Source: Burhinus oedicnemus
Taxonomy: Eukaryota > Chordata > Aves > Charadriiformes > Burhinidae
Direction of reading: 5' to 3'
NCBI GenBank assembly: GCA_008921705.1
Contig: VFFE01007510.1
Span: 1,171,947 to 1,235,946 of the forward strand
DNA: 64,000 nucleotides
Positions 48,781 to 61,803 of the stretch are shown here, piece after piece. The notes below the pieces were generated by a model. It saw only the letters and a program-made list of their open reading frames with translations, had not been told where the DNA came from and did not search any database. The translations under genes were made by a program, and so were the position numbers. Positions within the stretch are counted from its first letter, which is position 1. The number at the start of each line of letters is the position of its first letter.

Positions 48781-51554
48781 CTGGAGCCGTTTCTTACTTG
48801 CAATTTGTCAAGACTGCATTGAGCTTATACTTCCCATTTCCTGAAATATCCTTCACATTGTGCACGTTGAGATCATGTCCGATATTTTAAAAAGTTGTAC
48901 TGGAAACCGGTATGCTTGCGAATGGCTTTGCTTTGGAATGCAGTGGAATCTAGAGAAATAGAGAGGTTGTTTCTGTTCCTGATTGTCTTCCAGCAAAAAA
49001 AATCCACATGTATGTAACACACACATGATATGTAAATGTATCGCAACAATCGAGATCTGTGTTTGTATGTATCTCCACTACTGTGGATGACAGGTCTTGA
49101 GGAAAGATGCAGAGTATTTCCCTTTCAGGGTAGTGTTGCAATAAAGCAGTTTCAGTTCAGGAAGAGAGGTGTGCGACGCCTGCTTTCTGACCCCTTGGCT
49201 GAAGAAATATTCCAAAAACCCAAGAACACCTTCTCTTTCAACTGAGATTATAAATCTCCTCCTCCAATGTCAGCGCCAAGTTTTCGTGTGGCTTTCCCTT
49301 TCACGGAATTCCCTGACTCAGATTTATGGAACCTGCTGGCTTGAGTGCCAGTGTGTATCTGTAGGAGTAACAAAGCTGACAATACATTGAAGCAGGTAAC
49401 GGTACAAATATGTAAAGTCTTCCACGTTTATATGTTTTTAAAAAGGAAGGAATTATCAACATACAGCGACAGTTACCGAATATTTATTATTTTATAGATG
49501 GAGAAGTACTAAATTCAAAGGATATTGCTTTTATTAGTAGTATATATACTATGTACTGTAGCTCTATGTAACAACACTTTATTTAGACTAGACAGTTGTA
49601 AACTTTGGCTAATGAGGAGAATGCAGAGGAATCTCAAGACTTACTATGCACAGCCCTACTATGTAAGTTTATTTATAGTTAGAGGAAACGTGACAGTAAT
49701 CCTTCCATTTCTGGACCCCAGGGATAGGTCCTATTGTAAACGTAAAATAGCACTGCAGCTTTCCATTTCCATTGTCTCACAGTGATTCGGTTGCCATGTA
49801 AGCCAAGGCCACAAATTAAAAATGCATTTCCTAATTCTCAGAATTAACAAGCTCATTCTGTTACTCTGTTATACTCAAGCTCTGTTCCTTTAGGTATGTG
49901 CAGCATAAGAGCAACAGAACTTGCACTTGGAAATCAGCAAATTATTTTGGTAACTGTCAGATTCAAAATTAAATCCAAGTGGCTGCAACAGTGCTATCAG
50001 TGTTTCTATATGAAAAAATGCCACAGTTAAATGTACCCTGTTTTGCAAGTTAACGTTCCTGTTAATAGCTTATGCCTAAGGCTGTATGTCATCAGAATAA
50101 TCTTTTAGTAGTTATTGAGGTAGGTTATTTGAAATTGAAAAATTTCATTGAAAATAGCCAATTCTAACCCTGTGCTACTCTTAGGACATGTTTTCTTTAG
50201 CAAAAAAAAAAAAAAAAAAAAAAAGACTAATTAGATGATAAAATATATCGTCATATTTTTAAACTGTGTCTTCTTTGGGAGAAAATACTGTGTTTAAATT
50301 CCAATTACACTATTTAGCCAGAAATGGAAATGGCCTTCTGAGTCACTGAGTGTAACCCTTCCTACCAAGCCTTCACCTCCTGCAGCCAACTCACTGTGCC
50401 TCTTACAAACAGGGACACGTCCTAGTCTACCCCTCCCCTGGAAGGCTGAGCCTGCCCACATTTCCAGCTCCAGCCTGAATTTATTCAGCCATACATGTTT
50501 GGGTTTGTGTCAGCAAGAGCTTTCAGGGCAAGTATTCATGTCTCATCAAGATAAACAATATTTAAGCAAAATCATCACCTACAGCATTATGGCAGAAAGA
50601 TGTAAAATCATCTTTCCTAAACACAAGTCAAGTTATTTCCTTTTGCTGTTTTTATTTAAAAGTTATACTCATATGTTTGTGTGAAAGGTATTAAATGAAA
50701 TCTCTACACTTTAATGTTTGGCAAGTTTATTTTATATTTTTATATGCATACAAAAAAATTTTTTAAAAATGTTTGGTTTTGCTTTTCGCTATTTTTGTAC
50801 TTTCATTTACCACCAAATGATCTCATGTTTCCCTGCACCACTCACCAAGCCTCTAAAGTACGACTCCATGTACAATGTATGGGACTGGGGATTAATTTTT
50901 TTCTGTAGCCTCCAAGGGCTCCCATGAGGCTTGCTTCTTCCTCCCTTCCTTCCACACCCTCTGGCATGGCCTTTGCAAGCTCCTGTACCCCTTCCTCAGC
51001 TTCTGGAGATTCCCCAGCGAGATTCGATTTGAGCGGAGTAGCAGGACACGCATAGGAGCCCAGTCCACACCGGCTCTGCACCTTCACTTTCTACTTACGC
51101 TTTTCCCACAGTACTCTCATCAATTTTACTCTTAATTTTCTCATCCTCTTTCCACCAGTGTCTCCCCCCACCACTGTGCTACACCACGGTGCCTGAGGAA
51201 GAAGCGCAAAAAAGACGCTGGGTAAGAAACTGCTGCCAGAAAGTAACTTCAGATAGCTGTGAGGAAGAGGTGAAAGAGAAACCCTGCCCACTGTCCGCGG
51301 CCGCTTGCTCGTCAGTGACATTTCAGGTGGCACGCATTAGGCGGTGCCAGCAAGACATGCATGGCCATCACTCCAAATGAGTGATTAATGACTGAACCGA
51401 GGCAGCGGTATGACAAGGTCTAAAATACGAGACTGACAGTCTAAGATTAAAATCCACGTGTGACTTTTGATCTCCCCTCAAGGTAACAGTGCTGTCTACC
51501 TCTCCAAATTGCAGGGGGGAACTCAGCGACTCACTGCATCGCTGCTCATGGGAA
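48781..51554. other. Non-coding DNA, no gene recognised
   Basis: AT-rich DNA with an A23 tract (50202-50224). If the exon at 48041-48397 is real this is its downstream intron, but no matching next exon is recognised. ORFs here are under about 90 codons. Confidence 0.5.
50202..50224. repeat. A23 tract
   Basis: A perfect run of 23 A. No recognisable element attached. Confidence 0.9.
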
Positions 51555-51730
51555 GGACCTCAGGGTCCCCCTCACGTAGCACAACCCCCCTGCTCAAGCA
51601 GGGTCACCCACAGCAGGTCGCTCAGGGCTGTTCCAGTTGGGTTCTGAATATCTGCAAGGACAGAGACTCCACAACCTCTCTGGGCAACCTGTACCACCGT
51701 CTGACCGCCCTCACAGTAAAGAAAGCTTTT
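51555..51730 (-). mobile_element. CR1 LINE 3' fragment (minus)
   Basis: The plus strand carries the reverse complement of a CR1 end: AGCACAACCCCCCTGCTCAA, GCAGGGTCACCCACAGCAGG, GGGTTCTGAATATCTGCAAG, GACTCCACAACCTCTCTGGG, CAACCTGTACCACCGTCTGA and CCTCACAGTAAAGAAAG. It is truncated at both ends: the terminal CATAGAATC-type units are missing on the left, and a C- and T-rich tract follows on the right at about 51735-51778. Confidence 0.9.
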
Positions 51731-54700
51731 CCTTCCCCCTCCCCCCCCCTTCTTTTTTTCCCCTCTTTTTTTTTAAATGTTTCCTTATGTTCCTTTTCAG
51801 AAACAAAGACAACAGATGAGCACGAATGAAGTTAAGTAAATAAACCAGTAGGTAAAAAAAAAAATAAGAAAGAGAAGTGATAACACAGATCCTTTAATTT
51901 AACTCGTTGTAGTTTACCAATTGCAATTTCTCTGGTTACCACAGAGACTGACACATTTCTTAAGCTGGGGACTCATGTTCACAAGCCTCAGCATTCAGTT
52001 GCGGGAAGCATCAAGGAATCCAGCTGTGAGGCAAGGTCTCAAAATTCCCGTTATGTTTATGTTGGTACTGTGCAAACACATGAAGCAAAGGCAAATCGGT
52101 AACACTGAATTAGAACTTGCTTTATCATCTAATGAACTTACATATCTTGTTTTAAAGCAGTATAAACGCTCTCCTCTCCTGCCCACGCAACAATTTATCA
52201 ACAAACCCAACAACGCAAACTTTCAAACAAAAATGTCTGTAGTATCAGCTCCTAAATTTCATCCAGTTTGCATAATAAGGATGGATTTTTCTAATTGCTT
52301 TCAGTTTCTGAGTCAGGTATTTACACACAGATTCTGTTGTGTTTCTGACACTGCAGCGATTCAATCAACACAGAATTTGGGACATAATTTTCTTTCAGCG
52401 CCTATGATGAGGAGAGGAACTGCACTGAAAAACTATCATACCTCACCACAGCTTTTTGTACTTCAGTGTAATCATTAAGTGGAATTTCTCTGTTCACAAT
52501 GGATTTTTAGAAAAAAAAAAAAAAGAGAAAGATTTCTAACAGTTCTTTCATCTAATGCCTGGTCCTTGCAGTATAGATCAGCAACAGAGAGAAAACAAAG
52601 AAATGTGTGGTAATGCCCTCTGCGCCTCCAAGTCATGCAATACAAGATCCAGACTACAGGCCATGAAGGGAAATCAGGAGATTCCAGCTTATTTCATGAG
52701 GTCTTTTTCACAGACACTTGTTCTCAAACTTTTATATGATATTAATGCACACCACGTAGACATCCAAATTTAAAATAAGCCTCTGAAACTTAAAAGTAAA
52801 CTCCAAAGAAAGCACATGTAATTTGGAAGAAAAAAAATAAAAGAAAACCAAAAAAAACAGTTAAATAGAAGTAAAACATATTTATATCCTACTACAGAAG
52901 AGAAGGATTTTTGGACAATCATATTTATCCAAGAAAAAAGAAATACAGTTAAATTAGACAAAACCAATACTTAGTAGTAATTACCAAGTAAATTTTACCT
53001 ACTGAGTTTAGACACTGTCTTAAAAAATAGAAAGGCAAAACTCTCACTCTATACCAGGAAGAGCCTCTGCAATAAAAAAAGAAAATTACAAATCTCATCA
53101 AACACACGATTTCAATACCAGGTAATATAAGCATGGCTCAGCATCAGCTGAGATCAAAATACAGTATTCCATTCATACCAGAAAAACTATACACTACCTC
53201 ACATACATGACTGTCCTTTAACTGAGTCCTTTCACCATTATGTCTCAGCCAACTAGCCAAGGCACCAGCATGTGAATTCAGATCATTTTGTTTACTATTG
53301 TTCTTCTAACGAAATGATCGATTTTGGCTAAGGGGGGGTCATATCATTCTTTCTCCACTGCAGAATAGGATTTTTGACACTGTCTATAGCACATGTTAAA
53401 CAAAGTACTACTACACCTGAAATATTCCTTATTAAACTTAAAACGCACTTCAGGCAACATTTCGAATGCATTTGGTTTGTTTTCTATTGCTTTTTTAGTC
53501 TTCTCAACTACATTGCAGGACGCAGGAAAAAAAGAACATAGTAAGAAAAAGTAACATTAGAAAGAGTAAAAAATAAATCAAACCAAAAAAACCTAACTTC
53601 TAAACATTTCCATAGGTATTACTAGGTGTGCCCAGCAAAGGTTCGGCATAAAAGCAGCATTTAAAATGGAGCGTGAGGGACAGAAACTGCAAAAAACCAA
53701 GAGTTTTTTCTGACTTACATTGCTCCCAGAAGGCTGTTGCCATTCCCTCTGCGGGGCTCTCACTGGCCGGGGGGATCACATGACACAGGGAACCAAAATA
53801 GAAAAGTCTCAGGAGCAAGGAAGCTGAACCAGAAGCACATTTGCAAGAAAAGACGTATGGCGGGCACAATAACACGCCCTTAGCAGCAAAAGGTGATAAA
53901 TTTAGACGGGAACCTAGCCTCTACTGAAAAACAGGTAATGCCTTGAACCTTGCAGCCCGGCATCGGCCACCTTTTCCACACACAGGAAACATTTTCTGCT
54001 ATAAATCTCGGTTCATGTCTGCACGTAACTAAACCTGGGAACTGCTGTGATAAATCTCAACAAATTACCAGACCTTAAAAGAAAATAGGATCTGTTAAAT
54101 TTAAAAATAAATCTATTACTGTTTAAAAATAAGCTTCCACCGCTGGAACCATTTTAATCTTGAGCGTAAGGTTTTTACTAGTTTGTATTTAGAGAGGAAG
54201 CAATTTTTTTAAAAGCATATGCTCTTAAGATAATTGGGAGAGCTGTAAACACAGTTGGAAGATTGCTTTCAATTCTTTTACAAGTAAAAAATATCATTGC
54301 AGACCTATACACTTGTAAAGCATGCACCATAAATCTGCAATCATAAATAGAGAGAAGGTTCAAAGAATCCGAGGCAAAAGCTGAACAGATGAATTAGTGA
54401 CCAAATGCAAGTTCTATACAACGATAAAATCCAGCCTGATTTGGAGGCTGCTGTTTAATTATCCCAGTCAGAAGAGCAGCTCTTCCAGTTTTGTAAAGCT
54501 TGTAGAAAATAAATTCCAGCAAAATACTGTTGTCAGCATTACAGGAAATATAGATTAGCTTTTGTAACAGATAACTTTTTCACTATTTACTAGTTTATGT
54601 GAAATGAGATTATTACAGTTTAATGTTCAATAAAATGTTAAGCATTTCCTTGTTTCTAGTGCATGTTGGGACAGTTGTTGTAGAAGGAAGCTTTACTGAA

Positions 54701-56484
54701 AGATGTGAACAACAGTATGAAGGAGACCATGATCAAGGAAAAGAGAAATCTGCTGCATATGTTGACAGGACAAGGGCAGGAAATAATTTCTTGCTCTAAT
54801 CCTTAAATGCAACACCCTCACCTTGCAGCTAGTTATAAGGCAAAATATTGCAATGCCCACCCTTTCGATGCAAATGGCTTACAAGGGCTTTTGAATAAAC
54901 ACAGGAGTAGGGTGTGTAATGTAAAATCCTGTAAAGCAGACTCCCAGTCTGCAAGAAAAATTGGAATAATATGAAGAGGAGCCAAGAAACCAAATTGTTC
55001 TCCTTTCATTAAAAAACAAAAACCCCACAAAGATAATTTTCCTTAAGAGTAAAACCTCAGATTAAATTTCCAAAAACAATTCTACATATGTATCAAAATA
55101 TATACATAATTAGAAAATATCTTCAATCAAGAGAGATACTTTGATATTACAAGACCAAGATCTATTTTATTCTACAGGCTATCCCAATACTTACACTGAA
55201 TTTTTCACAAAGTGAGGTACTAGTCCACGTAAACATGGTCACATAAAAAGGCTTTTTGTATCTTCCCTGTTCTTATTAACAGTTGTGAAAGGAATCATGA
55301 ACATTGACTCAAAGTAGTAGAATAGAAGAATACACCAGAGCTGTTGCCATTGATTATTTAAACACAAAGGAAAACCTTCCAAAACTACTAAATATGAAAT
55401 ATTTGAAGCCTGTTTTTGTCTAGAAAAAAATACATTTTGAGATCCTTAGTGCACATTACTGTGCACATACTTGCACGTATTCTACCAGGTATATGATTTT
55501 TATCGCTGTGTTCTTAGGAAAAGCTTTGCATCACTTAAATTGTGCCATTTTGCAGATAATGTGGCAGAACTGAAGCCGGTGGAAGCTTCCCATTGATCAC
55601 AGTAACGGACATGTTGGAACACTGAAATAAGTACACGAAACAGTGGATTCTGTCACAGCTCTTAAAAAACTGAGCAGCATACTGTTCATTGATTTAGGAA
55701 GCCTGGATGAAAAATCATCTCTTGAATCAATTTTAAATGTAACAAAGGCATGCTTTGCCGTATTTCAGAGAAAGCCTAGGTAAGTGCTAATACCTTTCTC
55801 AGAGTATTCTCACTCTACAACCCAAACATACTGCAAATCATCTCAGCAACTCCTCTCTGGCTGAACACATAGCTTATCTCATATGTTTTGTGTCGTATTT
55901 CCCCACATTTCGTTTTTCAGTTTGAAATTATGAAAGCTGCAGAACACACGGGGTGGGGGCAATGCTACAATATTCCACTATAGATAAATCAACGGGATGG
56001 AAATGTAATCATATGGAAAACAAACCTACAGGCAAAGATGGTGAATCAAAGGGATGCCAAAGTAGGGAAAGAAATGCACCCTTGCAGGGAAAAAGCATGA
56101 CAAGGAGGAGGTACACCATCTACCAGACGGGGTAAAGAGCCTTAGGTAAAAACAGAGTGTCAGTAAATCCTGAAGCTTAATACAGAGTGAGCAATACTTG
56201 GAACGGAGTAGGACATCTGTTTACGTGGCTGGAACCAGGGCATCAGGTCGCTGTTACTCTGCATGCCTGCTTCGTCCATTTTTCTTAACACTGATGTACA
56301 CACACAGTAACGCGTTGCTTAAATAGGCGTTCATCAAATGAGCAATTTGACAAACACTGCATTTCAATAGTCGTTACTTAGTCAAATACTGTCCAATACA
56401 CACCTATTATTTTACAAAATTTCTACTGAAAGTATAATAGGGACAAACATTAATACGTTAACCTGCCCTGATAGTACATTATGA
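51731..56484. other. Non-coding DNA, no gene recognised
   Basis: A pyrimidine tract opens the stretch. A 185-codon plus-strand ORF (51921-52478) has no recognisable domain. The rest is AT-rich with short A-tracts. Confidence 0.5.
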
Positions 56485-56518
56485 TTTTTTTTTTTTAAAT
56501 AAATAAATAAATAAATAA
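56485..56518. repeat. T12 plus (AAAT)n microsatellite
   Basis: A run of 12 T is followed by about five AAAT units. Simple repeat. Confidence 0.88.
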
Positions 56519-59500
56519 TCAATTCCTAGATAGTTGAAGAATACTATTAAAAGTAGTGTGCAGAACAGTTTTACCAAATTAAATTGCTAGAAACATGTGT
56601 CCCTATTTTACCTTCTTGGTAGGTAACTTAATTGTTCAGCCAGAAGAAACCAAGTCATTTTTTTCAAGCTGTGGGCTCACTTATTTCCCAGAGGTATGAC
56701 TAGATTGAGCCAATTTTCTGAGACAGATAGAATACTTAACAAGCAAAATATGAGGGCCAGCAGGTTATTCCCCCTTCTATTCACAGTACTAGTACATCCT
56801 CAAACAAGTTTTATTCACCACCCCAAAAAAATTAAATCTTCCTGCTATCACCAAATTCCCATATGTCCTAAAGAGACATTTTTCTGTAAAGTTAGTTGGA
56901 AATTTCTGTATAAATATATAGAAATAGATTAATAACATGTTCATCCTTCCTTATGCCCTTAGTTTAGAGCTCATTATTTAAAAAAAAAAAAAGGTGCAAA
57001 AGTCTACTATACATTTTAGTCTTATCTAACATACAAACAGGAGTAAATTATATCGCTCTTTTTTAATCTCTCATGTATAACTGTAATACACAGCCATTTG
57101 AAAAAACTGTAGTAATCCTGGTGCTAAAATTGGCCTTTAAGAGCCTAAAGATAATCATCTGTAACAGGTGGCCCTCCTAATTTATTTAAATTCACCACAC
57201 ACATCCCTGTAAATTTACTAGTATCTGGTGATACATCTGATCTAAACACTAGCATGCATATGTTACTCACAAACCGTACTCCTGGAAAACACCATCCTCA
57301 CGTAAGAGGATTTAAATCCATTCAGTGACCTTATATGACTGAAGATACCATGTAGCAACATAAAACTGAAAGATCATACCCTATCCCTCCTAGAAAAAAA
57401 TTATCCAATCTGTTCTAATGGAGTAATAAAACCTAACCCTCCTACTCTAGGAAGACTGCTTCTACTAAAGACTTTTTTCTCCGTGTTTAAAATACCTTCT
57501 AAAGTCTCATCCCTACCAGACAAAACAGTCCCTAATAGAAACACAAACACTAATTGAGTAATTTTGTGCTGTAAGTAAGAAGAAAATGGAAATAAGAGGC
57601 ATTTCTTAATCTGTTTACATACATAATAATACTTCACACATTGAAGACAATAGCTTTGCCACCACCTTTCTGGTAGTATTCTCAATAGACAGGCTAGTTT
57701 TATGCAGTCCTTATTTCTGCTAAGAGAAACAGCAAAAAGCTGGGAAATCTCAGGTTATATAGTATTATCCACTGCCTGCTGTGTCAGCCATCAGAATGTC
57801 ACAACTACAACCTGTTCCACTGAATTATTGCAGAGACTAGAGATCTACAATTCATATTATTTTTGAAGATTGCTACCGGGTTATTTTTCAATTAAAAAAA
57901 TTAAACAAAGTAAAAAGATACATATGCCATAAGTATTTTAAATGTAACTGAGACTTCAACTTTGGGTTATTTTGATACAATGCAATTTCATGAGATATTT
58001 TCCTGGAGTAACTCATGCAAATTCAGTCTCTTTAATAAGGAAGTTCCTTACCCACTTCTTTTCTGTAATCTAATATTACTAATCAAGTTAGAGTCTGTAC
58101 AACTGGAATTTAGCGTTTAATACAGCACTAAAAATGTATGTTCAGAAAAATATTATCAAAAGAGGATGCATCAAGCAACTACTTATCTAAGAGACTAGTC
58201 AGGGTCAAGAGCAATAAAATTTTCACAGAAAACTTCAGGTTGCAATAGACGTTCAAATATTTGTGATCAAATTAGTCTCTTGCTTGATCACCAGCAATCA
58301 GATGTATTATTTGGGCCTCACATTTCCCATATGCCATTCAATCACAATCTCATTGTCATCATTATCACCATCTGTTCAAGAAAGGTCAGGATTTATATGA
58401 GCAAATTAATTCCTAGAAACATAATATTAGAAATGGTTTAAATCAAAAGGTTAAACAAATTGATTTCCTTGTTACAGCTGTTGAGCACTAAGAGAGAAAA
58501 AGTCCATTCAAGTGAGCGAACAGATTCCCTTCGCCTTCATTGGGCTTTATAATGGCCTCAAGAGTACCCAGAAGCTCTTTACACACATTTTCTGTCCCCT
58601 AACTCTAAGATTGTGAGTGCCCAATAGCAAATCAGAAATATGTATTGGTTTTAGCAGAGGTATCTTAAATAGATGAATCATGATGATTTGCATCGTATGG
58701 GTTTCACTTCTGAAGTGTCCAGCTACAGAGTATTTTTTTTTCCTTAGTACCAAGACTTTAATTCAAACCAGAATTAACTTCATTATCTTCCACAGAAACT
58801 TGATTAGGCATAAACTGTGAAAACTCTTCCTCGCTTTAAACTGATGTGCCAGGAAATACAGTCCTATTTGATTTAGCGAATCTAGAAATCACTTTACCAC
58901 TAATGGAAAAGTTCTGGAGGCCTACCCGGTTAGACATTGACATTTGTGATTTTTTTAGTACTTCAAAATCTGAGTACACAATCAGTCACAGATTAAAGAG
59001 ATCTTGTTTTCATACAGTTATAAACATACAATCTTCAGAAGGGGTATAGGAGGAGAAATCTACAAAGCCGAGCAAGCAAAATGTTACACTGGAAATACAC
59101 ATTACAGAACCAATTTAGGTTTCATTAACATTCACAAAATACGTAATTTTACAGGGAACTCCTCCATTTCTAAAAGATATTTTTAAAAACTTAGAGAATA
59201 TGTTAATAAAAAACTGCACACCACTGCAGGAAAAGAGACCAGTTTAAAATTTTAGATGAATATGATCCACCTTCATTGAACTCTCTACCATCTTTGCATA
59301 CATCTGTCTTTCTAATATTAGGAACTGTCTGAAGTCATGAAGCTCAAACCTGCATTGTTGACCTCCTGCCAAAACCAGATGTTGTTTGAGTGACAAACCA
59401 GTAGTAAGTTGAGGCCTTTTCAGCTGTTTCAGTACCTCCATGTTAATAAAATCTTCAATCAAAATAACATTTTTCAGACATTCACTGGTAGATAAAATGA

Positions 59501-60731
59501 AGAAATTGGCAGACATTAAAGAACACAGATACTACAGGTGCATTATGTACAGCTGGAGAACATGTATGAGCAAAAAATCTTGGAAGAAGGTAACGTAAGG
59601 AAAGAAACAAAGGAATAGATAAAAATTAACAGGGATGTATTAAAAAGCTATTGCTTTCTGGTAGTCTTTATGTTTCCTATATTATTATCTATGCAAGGCT
59701 TAGTTTTCCTGATGGTCACTACAGCTGCGTAGACATGCTCAAATAGTACTGTTCAGGTCAGGTGTTGATAGAAGTGTAGACACAGTAACAGAAGACATGC
59801 AGCACAAATTACAAAATCTGCTTTGGGGCCTGGATGTACAACTAGGTCTGTAATTCTAAGTAGACTACATGCTGCCATGGCTGCACGTGGTCCAGTAGTG
59901 TAAAGTTAGATCAGATATATCAACATAGTCAGCGATCCCAACTTTCCATACAGTGCAAAGCATCCTAAGCAAGCTGCTCACTCTGCGTGTTTGTCTGTTG
60001 TGAAGAACTTGCAGAGCTTTACAGAAAGATCCCCATAGAAGATCCAGTGTATGTGAATGTGCAGTTTTCTAAGATCTATCAGATAGCCTAAGCAGAGCCA
60101 ATTTGCAAAGAATATGCAAAGAATATCACTGATGAAGATTAGATTGTAATCTTTTACCTTAAAAATTTCTTCCTCAGACATAGCAGGCAAGATTTGCAGG
60201 CCTGTTTGTCATGATTAAATTATATATTTTTTGGCGCTCTCCGCAAAATACATGAACAAATACATTTTTCCTCTAATTTTCTAACAAGAAAGGAAGAAAG
60301 AAAATCAAAAAGTCATGTGTTCCTAGGGATCAAATAGAGGAAATTTCCAGCTAAAAAATGAAAGGTTTGTAAAGTGATAAGAAAATGATAAAAAGATGTT
60401 ATAAGAGACATAATAACAAATCTTAATTAGAGTAGGCATCAGAATTCCCAGTTAAACAAATAGGGATAGTAGCCCACACAAGCCACTGAATTAGTAAGAG
60501 AAAACTAAGGTTAGCACAAGTTAATTGTTAACACAAGTATTTTTCAACTGAAACTCAAATAACAATCACAGTTGATTACCTGCCTTTTTGTATTAGTAGT
60601 ACAATTTAATAACAGAGATAGTTTCCATTTTGTAGCTACTTCTTGAAAAAGGCTGCTTAGTGAAGCCAAGGGAAGACAAATCTGTACAAGTAATTATTTC
60701 TTTTGATGATTTGGTGTGGGATGGAGGTGAA

Positions 60732-60732
<1 letters not shown>
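56519..60732. other. Non-coding DNA, no gene recognised
   Basis: AT-rich DNA. A minus-strand open stretch at 59484-59271 is flanked by a pyrimidine-rich acceptor-like site and a weak donor-like site, but its peptide is not recognised. No repeat family seen. Confidence 0.5.

Positions 60733-60762
<30 letters not shown>
60733..60762. repeat. A30 tract
   Basis: A perfect run of 30 A, with no recognised retrotransposon or processed gene copy on its left. Confidence 0.9.
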
Positions 60763-60765
<3 letters not shown>

Positions 60766-61503
60766 GTGCTTGTTCTGTGCTCCTCCCCTTCCTTCCACTC
60801 CTTCCAGGAGCGCTAGAAAATAGTGACAAAGAGGAAAGAATTAATTGTGTGGAGAGGAAAGTGCAGAGAAGCTCTAAAAAAAGTTGAAGACTTCAGGGGA
60901 AAACCCATGGGTTATTGCCAGATTTAAGGACATATTTTTTGTTTGTTTTCCAGATGTAATTGGAGATGATAAAACTGATAACTGGGAAGAAAAGAACCGC
61001 TTAAGAGAAAAAGCAGAATGATGTGCTTGCATAACTGGTAACAACAAAGAATTTTCAAATCCATTAGTCATTGAGGATAATGTTAGACAACAACTATTAG
61101 AGATAAACACTTGATAGGTTGTACCCTAGGGCACTGTTTGAGCCAGCCAAAGCAATCTTCAGCTGGCTAATGTAGCAGCAGAACAGTTCCAAAAGGCACT
61201 TGGCACTTCTTGCCACATCTCAGAAAATTTTCATCGTGATCCGTGCACATCACAGTGACTTGATCACACCTATTCATCAGAGATGGGGAAGTAAAACGTC
61301 AGAGGACAACATTGGCAGGGTATTTAAAGATTGGTCATCATACACAGATTTGGATCACTTCACAGATGTTAGTACTTTAGGCTTATTGAAAGCAAATGTA
61401 TCTAGGAATGTAGGTCAACTCTGGTTGAAGAGAGGGCTTTATCCCATAAAATAATGACTCTCAAAATGTTCAAGACACTTGGCGTAAATTCTATCACCAG
61501 CCA
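60763..61503. other. Non-coding DNA, no gene recognised
   Basis: Purine-rich start, then mixed sequence leading to a TATA-like box. No recognised exon. Confidence 0.5.
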
Positions 61504-61803
61504 TATATAAAAACCTGGTATTAAACAGCCCACTATCCTAGCCGAGCTTGCTCTTCAACTCACCCAGTCTGAGCAGCGTGAAGACACTACTTCTGCTTCT
61601 GGCCCTTTAGCTACAACCTCGGGGATAACGACCCCGCACCCAGCAAAGCAGCTGAGACTGGAGTAATCGGCTGCATCAATCCTAAAACTCGCACTGGATC
61701 TCAGCTTCCCCAAGGGCACAGGACCACTTTTTTCCGAGCCTATAGACTCTTTGGTTCTCTGGTTGTACAGTTAGAAAGAAAAGCCTGCTGGAAAGTAGGA
61801 GGT
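61504..61803 (+). promoter_or_regulatory. Possible TATA promoter with a first exon
   Basis: TATATAAAAA at 61504-61513 is followed about 30 bases later by a segment clearly richer in G and C than its surroundings (about 61535-61760). It ends in a consensus splice donor, GTAGGAG|GTAAGC, with GT at 61802-61803. The spacing fits a TATA box, a start site near 61535-61540 and a first exon of about 265 bases. The would-be exon has no long ORF, so a non-coding RNA or an untranslated first exon would be the likely product. Each signal can occur by chance. Confidence 0.25.

Noticed and set aside
60600..60762. A30 tract as the tail of a processed gene copy
   Set aside because: No open frame, recognisable gene sequence or target-site duplication was seen to its left.
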